From the NCBI GenBank assembly GCA_003222065.1, contig QHUV01000374.1, positions 1 through 5,456 of the forward strand: a stretch of 5,456 bases of DNA, given 5' to 3'. Source of the stretch: Gemmatimonadota bacterium. Lineage in GTDB: Bacteria > Gemmatimonadota > Gemmatimonadetes > Gemmatimonadales > Gemmatimonadaceae. Position 1 is the stretch's first letter. Each line of letters starts with the position of its first letter. A program made the translations under genes and the position numbers. Shown in pieces: positions 1 to 5,382 of the stretch. The notes under the pieces are model-generated. The model saw only the letters and a program-made list of their open reading frames with translations, did no database searches and was not told the DNA's origin.

Positions 1-1347
1 CGCCAGCGTCAGCTTGTCGGTCGCAAGGACCGCGGTCGTGTACGCGGCGAGCTGCTCGCGCCCGGGAATCTCGACGATGCTCACCGATCCGCGTTCAGCA
101 AATACATACCGGCCGCGTTTGCCCGGCGACCCCTCGGTGCGCCCCTCGCCCGCGCCGACGCCGAACAAGGCGCCGATCGCCAGGTAGCGGCCGTCGCCAC
201 TGACGTCGAGGCTCGACGGATACCACGCTGTCGGAATCAGGCCGGCGAACATCGCTTTGCCGGCGTCGCTCGACCCGATCTCGTACACGGCAACGGCGTT
301 GATCGCGCCGAGCGCGACGAACAGCGTCCGGCCATTGCGCGACAGCGCGAGCGCCGTCGGCGACGCGCCGATGCCGCGTTGGCGGAACGGCGCGATGCCG
401 ATGCCGCCGACGACACGGTTATCGTGCGTGTCGATCACCGTCACCGAATCGTCGTTGCCGTCGGCGACATAGAGCCGCGCACGCGCCGTGTCCCACGCCA
501 GCGCCGTCGGGTGGCGGCCGACCGAGATCGATTGCGTCACTCGCGCGGCGACGACGTCGACCCGTACCACACTCCCCGGCGACGCAATGCCACGTGAGTC
601 GACGCGCACGGGCTCGCCGCGCGGATGGCAACACTGTTTCGCAGCCCGATCGTCCGGCGTGGGCTTGGCGCCACCCAGATTCGTGACCCATGCGACGGCG
701 CCGTCGGCGGAGACCACGGCGGCGATCGGCGCGACACCGAGGACGACAGAGCTCAACGGCTTGCCGTTGTCGGCGTCGAGAATCGCCAGCCGGTCCTCGA
801 CGGTGAGCGGCACGACGGCGACGCGGTGGCCGCTGTCGTTAGGCTTCGTCGCCACAGCGGGCGCGCCGACAGCGTACTCGCCGAGCCCGCCCGAGGTGAA
901 CGCCGGAGCAACTGCGTCGCCGCGAGCGCCGTCGTCGAAAAACGTGAGTTGCGCCGCGGGGCGTGATGCGAGACGAGGGAGCGTGCCCGGCATCTGCCCT
1001 TCCGTCGCGGCGATGGGGACGCGTCCAATGGCGCTCACCAGAGCGCGGCGCTTGACCGGATCGATGGCCACGGCCTGCACGCCGGCGCGTCCCTCGAAGG
1101 AGCCGCGCGCGAGGACGCGATTATCCGCCCAGGCGAGGTGATACGCGGAACCAGGCACCGCCACCCATAGCTCGCCGGGTTGCGTGCCGAAGCGGACGCC
1201 GGTGACGCGACCATTGAACACAGACTGAACTCCGGCCGGCGTCACCTGCTGCGTCGTCGCGATGACGCCCGGATCGGGAACGTTTCGGCGAGGCGCAGGC
1301 GGTTGCTGGCCGGCCTGCAACAAGAGAGGAACGAGGAGGGAGATCAT
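1..1347 (-). CDS. YncE/YVTN-type beta-propeller protein, probable N-terminal part of a YncE-phosphoesterase fusion; truncated by window edge
   Basis: An open frame on the minus strand runs from an ATG at 1347-1345 to the window edge, giving 449 residues with no stop. An in-frame TAA lies four codons upstream, so this is the earliest possible ATG. No good ribosome binding site is visible. Residues 1-12 form a short hydrophobic stretch (MISLLVPLLLQA) that may be a weak signal peptide, though it lacks the usual positive charge. Propeller blades are clearest at residues 272-312 (VGRHPTALAWD, RLYVADGNDDSVTVID) and 328-357 (SPTALALSRNGRTLFVALG). The segment IPTAWYPSSLDVSGDGRYLA (371-390), the following Gly-rich loop and YTTAV (436-440) are what I recall from proteins that join a YncE propeller to an alkaline-phosphatase-type domain. 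That C-terminal domain would lie outside the window, so its presence is inferred. A Cys-Cys pair sits in QCCHPRGEPVRVD (238-250). Propeller fold: confident. Enzymatic role: unknown from this part. Confidence 0.85.
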   Translation of the reverse strand, partial: MISLLVPLLLQAGQQPPAPRRNVPDPGVIATTQQVTPAGVQSVFNGRVTGVRFGTQPGELWVAVPGSAYHLAWADNRVLARGSFEGRAGVQAVAIDPVKRRALVSAIGRVPIAATEGQMPGTLPRLASRPAAQLTFFDDGARGDAVAPAFTSGGLGEYAVGAPAVATKPNDSGHRVAVVPLTVEDRLAILDADNGKPLSSVVLGVAPIAAVVSADGAVAWVTNLGGAKPTPDDRAAKQCCHPRGEPVRVDSRGIASPGSVVRVDVVAARVTQSISVGRHPTALAWDTARARLYVADGNDDSVTVIDTHDNRVVGGIGIAPFRQRGIGASPTALALSRNGRTLFVALGAINAVAVYEIGSSDAGKAMFAGLIPTAWYPSSLDVSGDGRYLAIGALFGVGAGEGRTEGSPGKRGRYVFAERGSVSIVEIPGREQLAAYTTAVLATDKLTLA

Positions 1348-1466
1348 GCGCCGAAATTACCCGATCTTCGCACTACTGGCGACTGTCATGCAAATCACAA
1401 CTCCGTGACTCGGTATCACCTCCGGCCGTCAAAGATGACAGAATCACCCCAGCCCTTCCTCCTCGC
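1348..1466. other. divergent intergenic gap between propeller gene and SET gene
   Basis: This 119-base gap separates two genes transcribed away from each other, so it should hold both promoters. I could not find a convincing -35/-10 pair on either strand. A TTGACG hexamer is present on the minus strand near 1424-1429 but has no matching -10 element at normal spacing. The gap has no strong hairpin. Confidence 0.4.
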
Positions 1467-1823
1467 TTGTACGACATCCGCCACTTCAAGCACAAAGGGC
1501 GCGGCCTCGTTGCGACGGAGCACATCTCCCAAGGCGCGCCGATCGTGACCTGTCCGGTCATCGTCTACGATGACGCGGATGCCGGGCGCATTTCCAAGAC
1601 GCGTCTAGGCGACTACAATTTTCGCTTCGGCCAGCGGCAGAATCGCGCCTGCATCGTGCTTGGCGTCATCTCGCTGTGCAACCACGCCGAGGAGCCCAAC
1701 GCCGAGATTATCTGCCACGAGGATGAGCACCTGGTGACCCTTCTCGCGCTGCGCCCGATCGCGCAGGGCGAGGAGATCTGCATCCGGTACCGCCGGCCGC
1801 TCTGGTTTACGCCCGCGGCTTGA
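1467..1823 (+). CDS. minimal SET-domain protein, putative protein-lysine methyltransferase
   Basis: This 118-residue protein is almost only a SET domain, the fold that transfers a methyl group from S-adenosylmethionine to lysine side chains. The signature motifs appear in order: GRGLVA (residues 11-16) for the cofactor-binding N-terminal part, NHAEEPNAEI (72-81) matching the family NHxxxPN motif, and GEEICIRY (101-108) ending in the expected active-site tyrosine. No post-SET cysteine cluster follows. The start is a TTG at 1467. No in-frame ATG or GTG lies upstream near enough, and the first SET strand begins only about ten residues later, so little can be missing. No Shine-Dalgarno sequence is visible, so the start could be leaderless or slightly wrong. 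The next gene follows after 68 bases on the same strand. The substrate is unknown: bacterial single-domain SET proteins may modify ribosomal, DNA-binding or other proteins. Domain call is firm; methyltransferase activity is inferred. Confidence 0.85.
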   Translation: MYDIRHFKHKGRGLVATEHISQGAPIVTCPVIVYDDADAGRISKTRLGDYNFRFGQRQNRACIVLGVISLCNHAEEPNAEIICHEDEHLVTLLALRPIAQGEEICIRYRRPLWFTPAA

Positions 1824-1880
1824 GGCAGTTTGCTTGGAAACCCCGTCCGCGCGCCGGGCGTAGGGGCCGAGTCGCACACG

Positions 1881-1885
1881 AGAGG
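1881..1885 (+). promoter_or_regulatory. ribosome binding site deciding the start at 1892
   Basis: AGAGG lies six bases before the ATG at 1892. It favours that ATG over the in-frame TTG at 1820, which overlaps the stop codon of the SET gene and would add a basic, low-complexity N-terminal extension ahead of the membrane segment. Confidence 0.6.
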
Positions 1886-1891
1886 ATATCA

Positions 1892-2191
1892 ATGGATAAG
1901 GAACTGATAGAAGAATTGATGGTCTTCGTCGGGCTGATGGCGCTGCTCGGGAGCCTCACGAAGATCGTTTTGACAATGGTCAACCGTCGCAAGGCTGTGG
2001 CGAAGGAGAGCGCGCACGGATCGCTCGACGACATCGCGCAGCGGCTCGGCCGGATCGAGCAGGCCGTCGACGCGACGGCGGTCGAGGTCGAGCGCATCAG
2101 CGAGGCGCAGCGCTTCACGACCAAGCTGCTCGTGGACAAGGGACATCAGGTTCCTGTTGAAAGCCCTCGAAAGGTGGTAACGCCGCATTAA
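1892..2191 (+). CDS. small single-pass membrane protein with C-terminal coiled coil, function unknown
   Basis: The 99-residue product has three visible parts. Residues 1-8 are acidic (MDKELIEE). Residues 9-30 form one hydrophobic helix (LMVFVGLMALLGSLTKIVLTMV), followed by the positive stretch NRRKAVAK, which suggests the C-terminal part faces the cytoplasm. Residues 44-80 show heptad-like spacing of Leu, Ile and Val (SLDDIAQRLGRIEQ, VEVERISEAQRF), typical of a coiled coil. The final 19 residues look disordered. I recall similar sequences, with a LGRIEQAVDA-like and a VERISEAQRFTTKLL-like segment, from Gemmatimonadota genomes, where they are annotated as hypothetical; this is memory, not a search. 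The protein could be a small membrane-anchored oligomerising factor, but no function is assignable. The start is set by AGAGG six bases upstream. It lies 68 bases after the SET gene on the same strand, so co-transcription is possible. Confidence 0.75.
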   Translation: MDKELIEELMVFVGLMALLGSLTKIVLTMVNRRKAVAKESAHGSLDDIAQRLGRIEQAVDATAVEVERISEAQRFTTKLLVDKGHQVPVESPRKVVTPH

Positions 2192-2290
2192 CAGTTTCAG
2201 CTCGGCGGGCTCGGGGTCGAGGTCGCGATCCAGATTCGGTGCACCGACGCCAATCGCCAAGCTCGGAGCTGATCGCTGAATGCTGAGCTC

Positions 2291-2319
2291 TTGCTTACCC
2301 TAGGACTCCGATGTATATA
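2291..2319 (+). promoter_or_regulatory. predicted sigma70-type promoter of the padR-permease unit
   Basis: TTGCTT (2291-2296) and TATATA (2314-2319) are separated by exactly 17 bases, the optimal -35/-10 spacing. Transcription would begin near 2326, about 45 bases ahead of the padR ATG. The -10 element lies in the centre of the 42-bp palindrome, so a protein bound there would block polymerase. The prediction rests on hexamer similarity and spacing only. Confidence 0.5.
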
Positions 2320-2337
2320 CATCGGAGTCCTAGGGTA
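2296..2337. promoter_or_regulatory. perfect 42-bp palindrome, probable PadR operator
   Basis: Positions 2296-2316 are the exact reverse complement of 2317-2337, with no mismatch and no spacer. The centre is GATGTATATACATC, which contains ATGT and ACAT half-sites around an AT-rich middle. ATGT/ACAT dyads are known in operators of PadR-family repressors, and the very next gene encodes one. The palindrome covers the promoter spacer and the -10 element, a layout fitting autorepression. It has no U-tract on either side, and a leader or terminator role is less likely because it spans the predicted promoter. The symmetry is directly seen; the binding protein is inferred. Confidence 0.8.
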
Positions 2338-2348
2338 CCTGCTTTCTT

Positions 2349-2369
2349 GCTCAACGCTCAACGCTCACC
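2349..2369 (+). repeat. 7-bp tandem repeat, three units, in the padR leader
   Basis: Two exact GCTCAAC units (2349-2355, 2356-2362) are followed by a third with one change, GCTCACC (2363-2369). They fill most of the space between the palindrome and the padR start and take the place where a ribosome binding site would be expected. Confidence 0.7.
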
Positions 2370-2371
2370 GT

Positions 2372-2713
2372 ATGGACGGCTCGGTCGACTTCCTGAAAGG
2401 CACCCTGGATCTGATGATCCTCAAGACACTTTCGTGGTCCCCCAGCCACGGCTACGGCATTGCCCGGTGGATCGAGCACTGCACAAATGACGTGCTGCAG
2501 GTCGAGGAGGGTTCGCTCTACCCCGCGTTGCACAAGCTCGAGGAGCGAGGGATGATCGCCGCCGAGTGGGGGATTAGCGAGCACAATCGGCGCGCGAAGT
2601 TCTATCGCCTGACGACGGCAGGCAAGAAACACCTCGCCGCGTCGCACGATTCGTGGGCGCGCTTCAGCGACGCGGTGTTCAAGGTCCTGCGAACGGCTCC
2701 CGCCGGGCGTTGA
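2372..2713 (+). CDS. PadR-family winged-helix transcriptional regulator, ADOP-associated type
   Basis: The 113-residue product is a short PadR protein, a DNA-binding repressor family that acts as a dimer on palindromic operators near its own gene. Conserved blocks are FLKGTLDLMILKTL (residues 7-20), HGYGI (26-30), VEEGSLYPALHKLEERGMI (44-62) containing the recognition helix, and the wing EWGISEHNRRAKFYRLTTAG (65-84). The short C-terminal helix (about 88-108) would serve dimerisation, and the length fits the small PadR subfamily that lies beside ADOP permeases. The ATG at 2372 is chosen because the GTLDL block follows nine residues later as usual. An upstream in-frame TTG at 2291 would force translation through the palindrome. 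No Shine-Dalgarno sequence is visible. The stop at 2711-2713 is one base ahead of the permease ATG, suggesting translational coupling. Its likely targets are its own promoter and the permease. The effector is unknown. Confidence 0.92.
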   Translation: MDGSVDFLKGTLDLMILKTLSWSPSHGYGIARWIEHCTNDVLQVEEGSLYPALHKLEERGMIAAEWGISEHNRRAKFYRLTTAGKKHLAASHDSWARFSDAVFKVLRTAPAGR

Positions 2714-2714
2714 G

Positions 2715-4424
2715 ATGGGCGAGTACGCACCCAACGCACGCCACGCCGCGACCTGGCGACGCTATTTGCGATTCTGGGGACCGCGCGCGGCCGCCGACGT
2801 CGACGATGAGCTCCGCTTTCACATCGAGATGCGCGTGCACGACTACATGGCGCGCGGACTCAGCGAAGTCGACGCACGCGAAGCGACAGCACGCCGACTT
2901 GGCGACCTGGCGACCAGCCGCGCCGAATGCCTCACGATTACGACACGGAGAGAACGCCGCATGACCCGCGCTCAATTGCTCGACGCCTTCGGCCAGGACG
3001 TAAGCTTTGCCATCCGAACGCTCGGCCGGCAAAAAGCATGGACGGCCGTCGCCGTCCTCACGCTGGCGCTGGGCATCGGTGCCAACACGGCGGTGTTCAG
3101 CATCGTCAACAGTCTGCTACTGCATCCGCTCCCGTACCCGAACAGCGACCGCGTCGCGATCCTTTTTCAGGAGCCGACGCAGGGCAACCAGACGGGAATG
3201 ACCATCATGGTGACTCCCCGCCCGGCCCTACTGCGCGCGTGGCGGGAAGGCGCGCGATCGTTCGAGGATATCGAGGGCTACGCGACGTCCGATATGACGC
3301 TGCTGCCGCCGCGCGGTGACGCCGCCTCGGTGCACACCGCGTCGATTCTGCCGAGTCTCGTGACGTTCGCCGATCAGCATCCACTCATCGGCCGCTCCTT
3401 CACGCCGTCCGATGTGAAGGAGGGTGGCCATGTCGCGATGCTGAGCGAAGCGACCTGGCGCTCGCGTTACGGCGGCGATGCCGGCGTCATTGGCCGACCG
3501 CTCTCGCTGGACGGCGCGCTCTACAACGTCATCGGCGTGATGCCGGCGGCGTTCACACTGCCGCCCCTCTTTCAGCGCGCCACGGATGTCTGGCTGCCGC
3601 TCGACATGCATAACGACAACATCGGCTTGTCGGCGATGGCGCGGCTCGCGCCAACGGGAGCTCGCCATCCGCGCCGCGTTAGGCGCCGGCACGGGCCGGC
3701 TCGTCAGGCAGCTCCTCACGGAGAGCCTCGTTCTCGCCGGCGCGGGATGCGTTGGCGGATTGGTCGTCGGGTGGATTGGGCTCAAGGCGCTCGTCGCGCT
3801 CCGGCCGGAGAGTCTCTCCAATCTCGATATGGCGCGGATGGATCTCTCGACGCTGCTGATGACGATCGCTCTCGGAGCGCTCACCGGCCTGCTCTTCGGG
3901 ATGGTGGGCGCGATTCAATCGTCACGTCATTCCACGCACGAATCGCTGAAAGCGGGGACCCTCTCGACGTCTCACTCGCGCCGCCAGAACCGCCTCCGCG
4001 GTTTGCTGGTGGTGAGCGAGATCGCGCTGTCGACAACGCTGCTCGTCGGCGCGTCGCTGCTCGTGCGCAGCGTCGCCGGACTGCAAACGAAGGATCCCGG
4101 ATTCAGTCCCGACGGTCTGTACGGCGTCTCGATCGTGTTGCCGGAAAAGGCCTACGCTACGCCAGCGGCTCGACATGCGTTCTACGCGGAGCTCACGGCG
4201 CGTGCTCGTGCCGTCGCCGGCGTGCAAACGGTAATGATGGCCGAGGGTGCGCCGCCGATGCAGAACTTCCTGATCGGCGCACTGCAATTCGAGGGGCAAG
4301 TCGCACCGCCGCCCGGGACGACGGCATTCGTCCGATACAACGGCGTGCAGCCCGGCTATTTCAAGGGTATGGGGATCCAGCTCGTTCAGGGCACAGTGTT
4401 CTCCGACACGAGCGAGAAGTCTGA
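2715..4424 (+). CDS. ADOP permease, N-terminal part; reads out of frame after about residue 315
   Basis: The ATG at 2715 is one base after the padR stop. The real part is residues 1-315. It has the ADOP N-terminal helical region (DVDDELRFHIEMR at 28-40, GLSEVDAREATARRLGDL at 48-65), then a first membrane helix at about 109-133 (AWTAVAVLTLALGIGANTAV), and most of a MacB-type periplasmic core domain (HPLPYP at 137-142, GRSFTPSD, MLSEATWRSRYGGD, NVIGVMPAAF, VWLPLDM). From about residue 316 to 569 the frame merely stays open because of high GC content; the Arg-rich, repetitive sequence (HPRRVRRRHGPARQ) is off-frame translation. ADOP proteins are FtsX/MacB-like permeases with no ATPase gene beside them, and none is seen here; their substrate is unknown. 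A product would keep one membrane helix and half a periplasmic domain, so function is unlikely. Confidence 0.75.
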   Translation: MGEYAPNARHAATWRRYLRFWGPRAAADVDDELRFHIEMRVHDYMARGLSEVDAREATARRLGDLATSRAECLTITTRRERRMTRAQLLDAFGQDVSFAIRTLGRQKAWTAVAVLTLALGIGANTAVFSIVNSLLLHPLPYPNSDRVAILFQEPTQGNQTGMTIMVTPRPALLRAWREGARSFEDIEGYATSDMTLLPPRGDAASVHTASILPSLVTFADQHPLIGRSFTPSDVKEGGHVAMLSEATWRSRYGGDAGVIGRPLSLDGALYNVIGVMPAAFTLPPLFQRATDVWLPLDMHNDNIGLSAMARLAPTGARHPRRVRRRHGPARQAAPHGEPRSRRRGMRWRIGRRVDWAQGARRAPAGESLQSRYGADGSLDAADDDRSRSAHRPALRDGGRDSIVTSFHARIAESGDPLDVSLAPPEPPPRFAGGERDRAVDNAARRRVAARAQRRRTANEGSRIQSRRSVRRLDRVAGKGLRYASGSTCVLRGAHGACSCRRRRANGNDGRGCAADAELPDRRTAIRGASRTAARDDGIRPIQRRAARLFQGYGDPARSGHSVLRHEREV

Positions 4425-5154
4425 TCAGGTGATGGTGAACGAAGGCTTCGCCAAGAAGTACTGGCCTCGACAAAATGCAGTCGGCCATCGCCTCCGTGTC
4501 GTCTTCAATGGAAAGGGCGATTGGATGACGATCGTCGGTGTGGTCGGTGATGCTTTCACGAGTGGACTGACCAACGAAGCGAGTGAGCCGTTACTGTACA
4601 AACCGTTCCAGGGGGAATTCCAGCCGGCACTCATCCTGCGCGCCGCGCCGGGAACGAGCCCCATCGCAAGCGTCCGCGCCCTGGTGCCGGCGATCGACCG
4701 GCGTCTGCCGCCACCGAGCGTGACGAACGTCGAGGACGCGATGCGCGACAGCATCTCGGGTCCGCGATTCACGATGCTGCTCCTCGCGTCGTTTACCGTT
4801 CTCGCGCTGGTGCTCGCCGCGGTCGGGCTCTACGGCGTGCTCGCGTATGCAGTGGCGCAACGAACGCGCGAGATCGGCATCCGCATCGCGTTAGGCGCGA
4901 CGCGCCGCGCGATTGGGCGGGCGATCGTCAGGCAGGCCGCGCTGCTCGCGGTGATCGGCATGGTGATCGGCCTTGCCGGTGCGTTCTGGGCGACGAAGTT
5001 CATCGACAAGATGTTGTACGGGGTGCCAAGGAGCGACCCGTACTCGTTCGCGGCCGGCGCCTTGCTGTTGTTCGGAACGGCGATGGCGGCCTGCCTGGTC
5101 CCGATGCGGAGAGCGGTTGCGGTCGATCCGCTGATTGCGATGAGGGCGGAGTAA
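3586..5154 (+). CDS. ADOP permease, C-terminal part; family-like only from residue 21 (3646)
   Basis: The frame opens at an ATG at 3586 that lies inside the other frame and has no ribosome binding site, so it is not a believable start. Residues 21-522 are a nearly complete second part of an ADOP permease. SRQRELAIRAALGAG (21-35) is the FtsX cytoplasmic loop. Membrane segments follow at about 44-70, 88-110 and 129-151 (LLVVSEIALSTTLLVGASLL). The second MacB-type periplasmic domain spans about 155-380 (PGYFKGMGIQLVQGTVF, VMVNEGFAKKYWP, TIVGVVGD). The final FtsX unit has helices at about 386-412, 441-468 and 477-505, with TREIGIRIALGAT (427-439) and the usual PxxRAxxxDPxxAMRAE end. The second half of the family is thus intact, with no further lesion. 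It would need translation restart or frameshifting to be made, and the product would lack the first two membrane helices. Confidence 0.78.
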   Translation: MSGCRSTCITTTSACRRWRGSRQRELAIRAALGAGTGRLVRQLLTESLVLAGAGCVGGLVVGWIGLKALVALRPESLSNLDMARMDLSTLLMTIALGALTGLLFGMVGAIQSSRHSTHESLKAGTLSTSHSRRQNRLRGLLVVSEIALSTTLLVGASLLVRSVAGLQTKDPGFSPDGLYGVSIVLPEKAYATPAARHAFYAELTARARAVAGVQTVMMAEGAPPMQNFLIGALQFEGQVAPPPGTTAFVRYNGVQPGYFKGMGIQLVQGTVFSDTSEKSDQVMVNEGFAKKYWPRQNAVGHRLRVVFNGKGDWMTIVGVVGDAFTSGLTNEASEPLLYKPFQGEFQPALILRAAPGTSPIASVRALVPAIDRRLPPPSVTNVEDAMRDSISGPRFTMLLLASFTVLALVLAAVGLYGVLAYAVAQRTREIGIRIALGATRRAIGRAIVRQAALLAVIGMVIGLAGAFWATKFIDKMLYGVPRSDPYSFAAGALLLFGTAMAACLVPMRRAVAVDPLIAMRAE

Positions 5155-5156
5155 GT

Positions 5157-5170
5157 CAGTCTTCAGTCTT
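5157..5170 (+). repeat. 7-bp tandem repeat, two units, just after the permease stop
   Basis: CAGTCTT occurs twice without spacing (5157-5163, 5164-5170), starting three bases after the stop codon. Its unit length equals that of the repeat in the padR leader, but the sequence differs. Confidence 0.55.
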
Positions 5171-5174
5171 CAAG

Positions 5175-5382
5175 TGCATCACCTCGGGATCTTACCCGGG
5201 ACAGCGAGCCCAGTCTCGAGCAGGCAGCCGCGAGACGCGAGCCTTGAGTCGAAAGGGTGGGGAATGACTGAGAGGGAAAGTCCCATCTCATATTCCTAAC
5301 CTTTAAGTCTCAAAGCTCGCTGCTCGCTTCTGCTTTCTCGAAACTGGGCTCGCTGGCCCGGGTAAGATGCGTGAGCGGTGCA
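5175..5382. repeat. about 208-bp imperfect inverted repeat forming one long hairpin
   Basis: The left arm 5175-5250 and right arm 5307-5382 align as reverse complements without gaps; I count 59 of 76 paired positions. The best part is 5189-5214 against 5343-5368, where 25 of 26 positions pair (ATCTTACCCGGG, one mismatch, then CAGCGAGCCCAGT on the left). The 56-base middle continues the symmetry less well and closes at an apex of GGGA (5274-5277), AAG, TCCC (5281-5284). No U-tract follows the right arm, so it is not a classical intrinsic terminator, though as RNA it would form a very stable stem. I see no clear target-site duplication around it. It may be a decaying miniature inverted-repeat element, an old inverted duplication, or a structured element between two transcription units. 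The symmetry is seen; the origin is not resolved. Confidence 0.8.

Larger units (their letters stand above)
2715..5154 (+). pseudogene. ADOP-type MacB/FtsX-like permease gene, broken by internal deletion and frameshift
   Basis: Taken together this locus is one ADOP permease gene whose two parts lie in different frames. The upstream frame is family-like up to the ARLAPTG at about 3639-3659. The downstream frame becomes family-like from SRQRELAIR at 3646. In intact relatives these two motifs are separated by very roughly 80-90 residues that include the rest of the first periplasmic domain and the second membrane helix (LLIACANVANLLLAR-like), all absent here. The missing length must be 2 modulo 3 to explain the frame change. 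Both readings share the 13 nt TCGCGCCAACGGG at 3646-3658, so the deletion probably occurred between short direct repeats. No premature stop or second lesion is visible elsewhere. A sequencing or assembly collapse is the main alternative. Confidence 0.8.

Noticed and set aside
257..1141. Plus-strand and other minus-strand open frames across the propeller gene
   Set aside because: They are Arg-, Ala- and Ser-rich shadow frames; the continuous minus frame from 1347 has recognisable propeller sequence throughout.
1413..1424. Strong Shine-Dalgarno-like GGAGGTGAT on the minus strand in the divergent gap
   Set aside because: No start codon at suitable spacing opens a meaningful frame; the only reachable one gives about 13 codons.
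1820..1891. Upstream TTG start extending the coiled-coil protein by 24 residues
   Set aside because: It overlaps the SET stop codon and adds a basic low-complexity stretch, while the ATG at 1892 has a well-spaced AGAGG site.
2236..2247. 12-bp palindrome TCGGTGCACCGA in the gap before padR
   Set aside because: It is short, lies outside the predicted promoter and has no companion site; chance is a sufficient explanation.
2291..2371. Upstream TTG start extending PadR by 27 residues
   Set aside because: The extension would be translated from the promoter and the 42-bp palindrome, and PadR proteins of this type begin just before the GTLDL block.
3660..4424. Treating residues 316-569 of the upstream permease frame as a genuine novel domain
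   Set aside because: The other frame over the same bases encodes clear FtsX/MacB sequence; the open frame is a by-product of high GC.
5175..5382. Integron attC site
   Set aside because: The arms do not end in the expected RYYYAAC and GTTRRRY core sites, and no integrase or cassette is near.
5175..5382. Ordinary intrinsic terminator
   Set aside because: The stem is much too long and no run of T follows on either side, although it may still slow transcription.
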